A stretch of DNA of 64,000 nt from Eleusine coracana subsp. coracana. Its lineage: Eukaryota; Streptophyta; Magnoliopsida; Poales; Poaceae. The translations under genes and the position numbers were made by a program. The notes below the pieces were generated by a model, which saw only the letters and a program-made list of their open reading frames with translations, ran no database searches and was not told the origin of the DNA. The stretch is from positions 37,826,432 through 37,890,431 of the forward strand of contig CM064417.1 of the NCBI GenBank assembly GCA_032690845.1. Direction: 5' to 3'. Shown here piece by piece: positions 56,514 to 64,000 of this stretch. Each line of letters starts with the position of its first letter. Positions within the stretch are counted from its first letter, which is position 1.

Positions 56514-57323
56514 GTGAAACTAACAGGTATGGATGGTCCTAAGTCAAACAAACCCTCTAATTACGCCGATGATCCAGAAAGACTCTTACACAAGAAGAGA
56601 ACAGCGGAGAAGAGAAGCAAGTCACTTGAAGATTTGGAAGCAGTCCGCGCAACACCTCGAGTATTATTTACAATAGAAGACTCAGTTCAAGAGCAAGAAG
56701 AAGAGGAGATGGCAGAGGTGCCTATGGTTAATCGTCTCAAGCCACAATTGACTAGTATTGTCAAGACAGATTTCCAAGAAGTTCAGGATCAACTTTCGTA
56801 TCAATTGGAGAGATATGTTGGAATAGTGGTGCAACAACCATTCACAGATTCAGAAGATCCCAATCATCACTTGCAACACTTCCTTGAAGTTTGCAGCACA
56901 TTCAAGATAGCGGGATTGACAGGAGATCAAGCGCGTGTGAGGCTGTTCCCCTTCTCTCTAGTTGGACGCCCTAAGCAATGGTACACTGGATTGGAAAACA
57001 TAGTGAAAACGGTGTGGAACACATTATCAGCTGAATTCTTGGCCAAATACTTCTCCCCCGGTAAGACTCAAGCTTTGAAAAATAAGATTCTTGGATTTAC
57101 ACAGAATATTGATGAGAGTATTGGAGAAGCATGGAAAAGATACAATGAGCATATGGATGCATGCCCTCATCATGGTCTGAGGGTTGGAGAAGTTGTTGAG
57201 AAGTTCTACACAGGATTGAATCTTTTGTCACGTCAACATTTGGACGCCTCAGCTGCAGTATCATTCATGTCAAAAACCCCCACCGAAGCTAAGAATTTGG
57301 TCAAGTTGTTAGTTGAAAATTAA
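56514..57323 (+). CDS. Gag capsid protein
   Basis: 269 codons, intact. Residues 1-90 are acidic and basic with a short coiled-coil tendency. From about residue 105 the Retrotrans_gag domain runs through HHLQHFLEVCSTF, VRLFPFSLVGRPKQWYTGL, EFLAKYFSPGKTQALKNKI, EAWKRYNEHMDACPHHGL and TGLNLLSRQHLDASA. The start may be ATG 56514 or ATG 56529 (MDGPKS). The frame closes at TAA 57321-57323, before the zinc knuckle, so the knuckle is in another frame. The protein would assemble particles for its own RNA if RT is supplied. Confidence 0.85.
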   Translation: MKLTGMDGPKSNKPSNYADDPERLLHKKRTAEKRSKSLEDLEAVRATPRVLFTIEDSVQEQEEEEMAEVPMVNRLKPQLTSIVKTDFQEVQDQLSYQLERYVGIVVQQPFTDSEDPNHHLQHFLEVCSTFKIAGLTGDQARVRLFPFSLVGRPKQWYTGLENIVKTVWNTLSAEFLAKYFSPGKTQALKNKILGFTQNIDESIGEAWKRYNEHMDACPHHGLRVGEVVEKFYTGLNLLSRQHLDASAAVSFMSKTPTEAKNLVKLLVEN

Positions 57324-57407
57324 TCGTGAGATGGTGAGACAAGCTCAAGGAATTTTCAACCTTCAAAAGGAGTAGCGAAGAGTGTGATTGAGAAGACTCA
57401 GGAATAA

Positions 57408-57840
57408 TTGATTATAGATCGCCTCAATGCTATCCAAAGAAGGTTGGACAATAATCTTCATATCCCTAAGGAAGAGACACTCAAGATGGCAGAATCACGC
57501 TCAACATGTAGTGAGTGTGGAGAATTTGGTCATGTGCAGAAAGATTGCCCTGAAGAGATGAAGATGTTAGAATATATGAAGAATAGTGGATGGAAGCCCA
57601 ATATCAACAACAAAGGAGTTCTTTATCTCCTAGTTCGTCCATGCAAAACTCTATCCCACTTCGTCTCCAATGTCATGAGTTCTTCCAAGCTCAAGAGAAG
57701 ATGAACGAGGACAATCAAGCTAGATTCAAGGAGATTGATGATGTCCTTGAGAGAGTTAATGACAAGGTGATAGAAATTGGGAGCTCCAACGAGCAGATTT
57801 GGAAGCATACCAAGATTATGGAGCAACAGATGGGATAGCT
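57408..57840 (+). CDS. Gag C-terminal zinc-knuckle segment
   Basis: Frame with a CCHC knuckle CSECGEFGHVQKDC (57507-57548; spacing C-x2-C-x4-H-x4-C), which binds RNA. A frame change near 57600 leads to a coiled-coil-like segment (MNEDNQARFKEIDDVLERV) that ends in a stop at 57836-57838. Probably the original continuation of gag. Confidence 0.65.
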
Positions 57841-57886
57841 ATCGCAAGCCATTCAAGGCAATAAGGGGGCTATTCCTGGCAATACG

Positions 57887-58888
57887 ATGTCTGCAGAACA
57901 GTTGAAGCCAATAGCTACACGATCAGGAAAACAAACAGAAGATCCAGAACACTCTGCGGGAGCAAAGAAGCCCCACGCCGATCGACGCACACCCGGCGCC
58001 GATCAGCGCGACGACCCTGTCGGAGCTGATCGGCTCCCTGAAAGCGCTGATCGGCGCAAGGAGGATGATGAGCTCTCTGGTCTGAAGATGGGCGTGGAGA
58101 CAGAAGAGCATGGCCCTGCCACATTTCTAGATACTCAACTACTGACGAAGACAGAAAGAGCGCGACAACACGATGAGCAGTTTGCAAGATTCATCGATAT
58201 TATGAAGAACCTTTACATCAATGTCCCTTTTGTTGATGCTATCCAAGTTCCCACCTATGCTAAGTACATTAAGGACATGATGCAAAACAGGAAGTCTCTA
58301 GTTTCTGAGGAGGTTGTGAAGGTCACTAAGGAACTAGCGACGGCAATCAATGATGTTGCACTGGAGAAGAAATCTGACCCTAGATCACCAAGCATCAAAT
58401 GCATAATTGGAACAAGGATATTTGATAGGTGCTTGTGTGATCTTGGAGAAAGCGTAAGTGTTATGCCCCATCATATATTCACAAATCTCAATTTGCCTGA
58501 ATTAGAGCCTACGGGTATGTGTTTGGAGTTAGCCGATCAAACGGTGCGCTTCCCTGATGGAATTGCTGAGGATCTGCCTGTTCAAATTGGAGATCATATC
58601 GTCCCTGTTGATTTTATTGTGCTTGATCTGGATAATAGGATGAGGACCCGGTTGATCTTAGGCAGACCCTTCTTGAGGACAGCAAAAGAAAGTATTGATG
58701 TTGGGAGTGGTGAGATAAGCTTCAATATAAGTGGGACTGCCTACTCTTTCAAGTTTCACCCAAAGGGAGAAGAGTGCCATGCTATTGATGAAGTGAAAAG
58801 ATACAAGACACCATGGCATCGAGGCGTCGAAAGTAATTGGAGGGGATGTATGGATAGGTCGTCCAAACTATATGAACCATGGAGATAA
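57887..58888 (+). CDS. Aspartic protease (retropepsin) with N-terminal extension
   Basis: 333 codons, intact. Residues 15-65 are low-complexity (ADRR, GADQR) because the DNA there repeats the GCCGATCGGC-type palindrome. The core from about residue 165 contains CIIGTRIFDRCLCDLGESVS then VMP. The active-site loop DLGES differs from the usual Athila DLGAS by one residue. VDFIVLDLDNRMRTRLILGR carries the second half with the ILGR flap motif. The C-terminus ends at EPWR and no RT follows. Confidence 0.82.
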   Translation: MSAEQLKPIATRSGKQTEDPEHSAGAKKPHADRRTPGADQRDDPVGADRLPESADRRKEDDELSGLKMGVETEEHGPATFLDTQLLTKTERARQHDEQFARFIDIMKNLYINVPFVDAIQVPTYAKYIKDMMQNRKSLVSEEVVKVTKELATAINDVALEKKSDPRSPSIKCIIGTRIFDRCLCDLGESVSVMPHHIFTNLNLPELEPTGMCLELADQTVRFPDGIAEDLPVQIGDHIVPVDFIVLDLDNRMRTRLILGRPFLRTAKESIDVGSGEISFNISGTAYSFKFHPKGEECHAIDEVKRYKTPWHRGVESNWRGCMDRSSKLYEPWR

Positions 58889-58899
58889 GATAACCTTGT

Positions 58900-58933
58900 A
58901 GTGTCGCGGCCTCACATCCCGCACCGCGACACT
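58900..58933 (+). other. Perfect 10-bp hairpin just after the gag-protease stop
   Basis: AGTGTCGCGG (58900-58909) and CCGCGACACT (58924-58933) are exact reverse complements around a 14-base loop. The structure begins 11 bases after the stop codon at 58886-58888. Confidence 0.75.
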
Positions 58934-58992
58934 AAGGATTCATTGTTTGCGGGGAGGTCGAGCTCTTTGACCTTTAAATAACTAGAGCGCTC

Positions 58993-59097
58993 TTGGGAGG
59001 CAACCCAATGATCGAGGGACTTAGAAGTTATTTAGTTCTTATGGGAGGGCAACCCATTTCATTTAGTTAATTAGTGCTTGCCGGGAGGGCAACCCGG
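58993..59097 (+). repeat. Three covarying short hairpins
   Basis: Units at 58993-59008, 59041-59057 and 59081-59097 share the loop AGG(G)CAA with different 5-bp stems: TTGGG/CCCAA, ATGGG/CCCAT and CCGGG/CCCGG. The stem bases change in pairs. Confidence 0.75.
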
Positions 59098-59478
59098 TGT
59101 TTTTAAAATGTGCTTGCTTGTGATAAAAATAATCTCCTGAATAAAATAAAAAAAAATAGAAAAGTGTGTGCTTAATTCTTGTGTGCTCTTGCGTTGTCTG
59201 TTTATTCATTCAAAGCTGTGTATATACATACTGTAGACTAACAATGCAGGAATATAAAAAAAAAGACCAAAAACAGGAAGGAACAAAGCTTGCGTAGATC
59301 GGCGCACATCTGCGCCGATCGGCTCAGCATTGCCCAAGTCAGGACAGAAGGCCGACGACGCCCAGAATTGAAGGAGTGCTAAACCAGCACAATAATTTTC
59401 AAGGAAGACAACATCTAGCGAAGAAGCGAGGGGCCAGAAGCAAAAATAGGACAAGCAAAGGTTTAAGTGTGGGGGAAC
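59098..59478 (+). other. 3' untranslated region and polypurine tract
   Basis: Non-coding; contains one more pair of GATCGGCGCA words (59296-59325). The polypurine tract AAGTGTGGGGGAAC (59465-59478) directly precedes the 3' LTR. Confidence 0.75.
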
Positions 59479-61026
59479 TGTTGGCACTTCCCAAGTGCCC
59501 CTTTTATATGTGAATATTACCACAATTAGAGCATAATTGATACTAATTTAGGCCATTTACCTGTGATATTGCCTATATATTTGTATATGCGTTGTTTTGG
59601 AGCTTTATTGTAGAAACAGGTAAAATTGGTGATTAATGCAATGATGGAGAGGACAGGAGTCCAGAATCGACGAAAAGCACTGAAGAAGCCTAGTGCACCA
59701 ATCGGCGCAGCGCATGAGCTGATCGACGCAAGGGTGTTTTGACCCACAGAAGTGACCGAGGCCCATTCCACATGTTTATGGAAGTTTATCCGCGCAAGAC
59801 ACTTGAAGATATTTGTCTAAGAAGAATTATGGAACTTCAAGAAGATTTATGAAACTCCAAGATCTTAACGTGCAGTACAAGACTTGATCTCGAAGGAAAA
59901 GGCCCACATGGCAGCTGTGGAAGACAGAGGAACCGACTTAGGGAAGAAATCAGAGAAGACACGGCTTGCGCCGATCGGTGCAATCCTGCGCCGATCGGCA
60001 CAGCCACCTTATTTGCTAGAAACCGAGTCCTTTACGAGTAGAACCCCTATAAATACTTGTAGACCCTCGCCGCAGAAAGGAGGCGACAGAGGGACACCAG
60101 ATCCGTGAGTTAGAGCCATCAGGGCTTGACCCGTTAGAATAGATCTCTAGTTGAGTTTCAAGAACCATTGGAGTCAAGAGTTGATCCGTCAAGGTAGGCC
60201 ATCTCGACAGGGATGAATCTTACTCTATGTATCTCAAGGATGATTGAATATGTTGATGATGGTCTTGGTGATTTGTCTATCTTGATTCTATAATCATGCA
60301 TGTGCTTATTCCAATTGCTTAGTTCTAGGCTAAGTAAGTAGATATTATCTTAATCGTGGTGATTAGGATAGTATTCGAACATTTTATTGATTATGGTTGC
60401 TTGATGAGGCCAGTAGTGTGGTTTAGCGGTGACAGCACTAAGCCTGCGCAGCACTATTGGATAGTTGAGTAGGGTAAGATACTCGCGTGATTAAGGGTTT
60501 CCTCCCGGCAGCGATAAATCGGGAGCCGCTCGGAAAGCAGGGTGGTCTTACTCATTATAGGTTTTCATTGATCTATGTAATTACCCATTATGATGCTATT
60601 CAATTAGACTTTCTCGTTACGATCTCACTAGTAGATATCTGGCTACTCACTTACCAGCATAGGTTTACAAGATCTGGAACACTTTGGCTTAGACTCACCG
60701 GTGTGCCGATCGGCTCAACTCCTGCGCCGATCGGCGCAACAACTTCGGTTCAGTTCACCAGCGTGCCGATCGACTCGACTCCCGCGCCGATCGGCGCAAC
60801 GACAGATTTACTGTCTGGCGCACCTTTGCGCTCGTCAGTCTTCGTCTCATGCAACCTGACTTTGAGAGTAGCCTTGACTAGATCTTTTACTGTTAACTTT
60901 GTTTAATAAATCCCTAAGGTCCCAGGGGGTTCAATAAACCTTGGAATACTCAATTCAAGGGAAAAAGTGCTACAATCATACACGGTCCTCTTGCAGTATA
61001 TAAGTGGGTGCGTAGATATGACCAAC
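59479..61026 (+). repeat. 3' LTR of the gag-protease element (1548 bp)
   Basis: Starts TGTTGGCACTTCC and ends CCAACA. It is about 40 bp longer than the 5' copy, mainly from extra GATCGGC-type palindrome units (59697-59730, 59967-60005). Confidence 0.85.
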
Positions 61027-61031
61027 ATGAA

Positions 61032-62263
61032 CCGACACGATCCAAGGGTTGCTTGGCCTGGGCTGCCGCCCGACACACGTGGCCGGCCGGTGGATCGACT
61101 TCAGCCTACCGACTCTTCTTCACCTACAAGTACCCCCCTACCCATTGCCACCTATAAATAGAGGGGAAATTCGGTAGAAAATGAAGATCCAGGAAGAAAC
61201 ACCTCATGGAGTCCATTTCTTACTACTTGTGCTACTTAGTAGAGTAGGTTAGTTAGTCGGGAGTTAGAGTCCAGTCGAGAGCATCGCTCGAGATTCCGGA
61301 ATCGTCTCAGAGTCTTGGTATGAGCTCTCTTGTATATTTTCTCTTTTTGTAAGACTTATCCATTATCAATATAAATATATTTCCCTTTTATATCTTGTCA
61401 AGTGTTTATCTTAACTTAGTCATTTCCTTAAGTTACAATTATTGGGAAGAACATTTTTGCATAGTTCACGGGTTTCCCGGCTAGGATTTAATTAAGTTTA
61501 GTTCTTTCTGGGACTTAGACTTGGTTATTTCCTGGCTATTCTTCCGCTAGGCCAACGGGAGAGTATCTAGTGAAGGCGTAGGTGCGGTGCCTAAGTTAAC
61601 ACTAGCTGGATTTGCATTCATCCCCACGAGCTGTGTGGTAGGCGGTAGGTGGTGACAGCCCTGTCCGTCCTTTAGTAATCCACCACGTTCGAGAAGTCTC
61701 AAGGAGGGTTGTCTAGCGATAGAGTACCCACTAGTACAGAGGTTAGTTACTGACCGATATTAGTGGATCATTTTCGTGCCTTGAAGTGAGCTAACAGGTG
61801 AAAGACTCGAGGATGTACCAAGAAATTGGTGTAAGCACTCAACCCAAGTAACTAGGATTTGATGCTTGATTTAGATGTATTAGGAAGATATATTTTAGGA
61901 TTCTTAGACTTAGACTCACAGTCCTCCCAGCTTGCTTAACCATTCTCTTTATTTACCTTAGTGTGGATTTCTCCTATGTTGCTACCCCCACTTTTATCAT
62001 TGAACATCCTTACCCCGTCTTTGGTCAGTTGGTATATTCTTGTAGTTATATCTTTGTTAAACCAAGATAATCTTACGCCTAACTTCCCTGAGGAAAATAG
62101 ATACGATACCTTAGAATACTTCTGGGTGAAATGCTATAATGGTGTTCCATGCGCTTGCGGATTAATTCACTTTATTCTTAAAGCATGACTAACGCCTGCA
62201 ATCATTTCTGACGTTGTACCAGGAATAGTGATATTCTTGATGCGACGTTAAGAAGTGTCAACA
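61032..62263 (+). repeat. 5' LTR of the 54315 element, second segment
   Basis: Contains GGCCGGCC (61081-61088), TATA box TATAAATAG (61153-61161), and ends GTCAACA before the PBS. The interval 61633-61690 has the GGTAGGCGGTAGGTGGTGACAG block also seen (inverted) in the Athila-like LTRs, a sign of shared LTR ancestry. Confidence 0.72.
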
Positions 62264-62271
62264 AGCATTTC

Positions 62272-62290
62272 TGGTGCCATTGCCGAGGAA
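62272..62290 (+). promoter_or_regulatory. Primer-binding site (diverged)
   Basis: TGGTGCCATTGCCGAGGAA, nine bases after the LTR; a mutated form of the Athila-type site. Confidence 0.65.
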
Positions 62291-62403
62291 GCAATAGGCT
62301 AAGGTTTTGGTATTTTAACATTGAGATTTCTATCAAGAAGTTACTGCTTTCATTTGTGGGCTTACCCTTGTTCTTTTTATTTGTGATGTAAACAGTACAC
62401 TTT

Positions 62404-63315
62404 ATGACTTGTTTTGACCTACCAGACAACTACCATAATAATCCGGAGGCTTTGCTGAGGAGAGTGCGTCAACGACTCACCCTCCTCGGCCTGTACTTAC
62501 TCTCGAAGCACCTCCGATCATGCAAGCTCAGCAGCAAGATCCATCTATGTCCACTCAACCAACCATGGCTGAAAAGACGATCTGTGACTACTCCGCCCCG
62601 TCTGCAGACAACATTCGCACCAGTCCGAACCCGAACATGGGGAACGGAGGCTATGAGTAGAAACCAGCCTTAATCAACATGGTTTTGGCCAGTCCTTTCT
62701 GTGGCAAAGCATCAAAAGATGCAAATGCCCACCTCCAACAGTTTTTGGCAGTGTGCAGCACTTTCACCATGAGGGATGTGACCCCTGAAGCCATCCGCCT
62801 TCGCCTTTTCCCATTCTCACTCTTGGAGAAGGCCAAGCAGTGGTTCTATAGCAATCAAGAAGAGCTCACAATATGGAACAAGTGCTCCAATACCTTTCTT
62901 GCCAGGTTCTTCCTGCTAGGCAAAACTAATGCCCTACAGAACAAGATTTCAAGTTTCCAACAGCTGACCGATGAAAGCATCCCTGAGGCATGGGTACGCT
63001 TCCAAGAGTACATGTTGGCATGCCCACATCATGGAATGCAAGATTGGTTGCTAATCCAAAGCTTTTACCACAGGCTCAACCGTCCTGCTCATCAGCACCT
63101 TGATGCAGCCGCTAGAGGTTCCTTCTTCTGTCTGAAGGTCAAAGAAGCAAACTCTCATAGAAAAGATTGTCACCAACTACAGTGGCTATGATGAGAGGCA
63201 GAGCCAGCTGAAACCCAAGATGAGGGGAGTCAACCAAGTTGATGGTATTGACATGCTAGCACTCAAGATGGACCAACTTTTAAAGAAGATGAATTCGCCT
63301 TAGACTACCTAATCC
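62404..63315 (+). pseudogene. Athila-type gag
   Basis: The N-terminal part (62404-62660) has stops. The gag core (62679-63191) includes AHLQQFLAVCSTFTMRDVTP, RLRLFPFSLLEKAKQWFYSN, FLARFFLLGKTNALQNKI and EYMLACPHHGM. A one-base frame shift near 63150 moves the reading to LIEKIVTNYSGYDERQSQL, which ends in a stop near 63303. Confidence 0.78.
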
Positions 63316-63327
63316 TTAGACTCTCGC

Positions 63328-63402
63328 ATGACTTGCGAAGTCTGTGGCAATGTTGGACATATGGGAAGCCGCTGCCTAGATACCCAAGAAGAAGAATCAG
63401 CG

Positions 63403-63445
<43 letters not shown>

Positions 63446-64000
63446 CGGGTTTAGGCTCCGCACGAACAACTTTGGATTGGGAGTCTAAGCCAAACCTCTC
63501 CTTCGACAAGAACATGGGTAACGCTAGAAACTTCACTCATAATGAACCTTCCTTCCGTGATCTTGTTCTAGGATAATCTAAAATCAGTGAAAGTATTAGT
63601 AGAAAAATTATTGCTACTGATAAAGTCCTAGAAAGCATAGATTCTTGCATGGAAGCTTTCAATACCTCTTCGCAAAACCAGCTTAGTCACAATAAAATGT
63701 TAGAAACACAAATTGCTCAGCTGGACACTTCTATTGTTAAGCCTAACTCTGGCAAGATCCCAGATCAGCCGGAAGCTAGCTCTAAAGAAAATCCTAATGT
63801 TGTCACAACTAGAGGCGGAAAATCTACACAGGATCCACCAAATCCTAACAGTGCAGGGAAGGACAAGGAACCCAATGCAGAGTCAGAGGATGAAGAAGAA
63901 ATTGAAGTTGAGGAGGCAAAGGCACCCCTCAAGAAGGCACCACATGAGTTCTATGATACACCGGTGTTGCCATTCCCCTCTTGCCAACGCAAGCCAACAG
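63328..64000 (+). pseudogene. Gag zinc knuckle and C-terminal region, runs off the window
   Basis: A CCHC knuckle CEVCGNVGHMGSRC (63334-63375) is followed by a polythreonine tract from the ACA repeat, then HNEPSFRDLVLG and a stop (63574-63576). After it the same frame continues with a coiled-coil-like part (LETQIAQLDTS) and an acidic region up to the window edge. In related elements the protease follows. Confidence 0.7.
63403..63446 (+). repeat. (ACA)n microsatellite within gag
   Basis: About 15 trinucleotide units in frame, encoding a run of threonine directly after the zinc knuckle. Confidence 0.9.

Larger units (their letters stand above)
54890..61026 (+). mobile_element. Gag-protease Gypsy element (Athila-type), complete and recent
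   Basis: LTRs 54890-56396 and 59479-61026 are very similar by eye, with PBS 56410-56427, gag, zinc knuckle, protease, structured 3' region, polypurine tract 59465-59478. The target duplication is TGAAT/TGAAC (54885-54889 and 61027-61031; 4 of 5 identical). There is no RT or integrase: after the protease stop at 58888 only 590 bp remain before the 3' LTR. It is therefore non-autonomous by structure, not by decay. It lies within the LTR of the 54315 element. Confidence 0.85.
54315..64000 (+). mobile_element. Athila-type Gypsy element, 5' part; continues beyond the window
   Basis: The 5' LTR starts TGTTGGTGGCCC at 54315, is split by the element 54890-61026, resumes at 61032 and ends with CAACA at 62263. 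It is followed by the PBS-like TGGTGCCATTGCCGAGGAA and gag (62660-64000). Total LTR length is about 1.8 kb without the nested element. It inserted into CACTA-3 TNP2; the right half and the target duplication are off the edge. Confidence 0.75.

Overview
The window is plant nuclear DNA from a grass with a large, repeat-rich genome (inference). Evidence for a grass: Sirevirus-type Copia and Tat-, Athila- and Tekay-type Gypsy LTR elements, CACTA transposons with CCGCCGCTA-type and CTCGGCAAA-type subterminal repeats, and a grass-style F-box gene. Nothing looks bacterial; there are no operons, CRISPR arrays or recognisable tRNA/rRNA genes. The only convincing host gene is a frameshifted, truncated F-box gene at 7095-7975. 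Almost everything else is transposable elements nested in one another, mostly decayed.

Layout. 1-2397 is the start of a minus-strand Gypsy LTR that cut a DUF4283 (LINE ORF1-type) pseudogene at 2398-3163. 3581-4167 is a small terminal-inverted-repeat element with a GC-rich cargo. 4195-6866 is a complete non-autonomous CACTA element (CACTA-1, TSD TAA) with a transposase/Ulp1-like relic. The F-box pseudogene lies on a 1.1 kb island between CACTA-1 and a related CACTA-2 in head-to-head orientation. CACTA-2 starts at 8011. Its TNP2 transposase gene is split by a 12.6 kb Sirevirus complex (9457-22015: three LTRs, one complete gag-pol, one extra partial internal region) and resumes at 22016-24207. 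From about 24208 to 31174 lies a 3'-truncated Tat-like element: 5' LTR, PBS, gag and protease on the minus strand, no RT or integrase, and a plant-mobile-domain gene in antisense.

31175-33460 is intergenic DNA with a GC-rich island and a LINE tail. 33461-54314 is best read as a single CACTA element (CACTA-3) inflated by nested insertions: a coding-poor LTR element (34879-41852, TSD CCCGC) that itself carries a Tat solo LTR (39217-40560, TSD GCCCT); a minus-strand Athila-like element (42582-50601, TSD GTACT); and a solo LTR (52208-53729) inside its TNP2 gene. At 54315 CACTA-3 is cut by an Athila-type element that runs off the right edge. The 5' LTR of that element is in turn split by a complete gag-protease element (54890-61026).

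How the parts work together. Only the Sirevirus retains protease, integrase, RT and RNase H, and it is damaged. The gypsy elements seen in full or nearly so encode only gag and protease, or less, so they must have depended on proteins supplied in trans. The most unusual signals are: a chain of covarying RNA hairpins after the gag-protease stop of the 54890 element; GC-rich palindromes upstream of the TATA box in five different LTR families; a triplicated retropepsin-like domain lacking the catalytic triad; a 45-bp in-frame repeat within an LTR; and the antisense plant-mobile-domain gene in a pol-less element.
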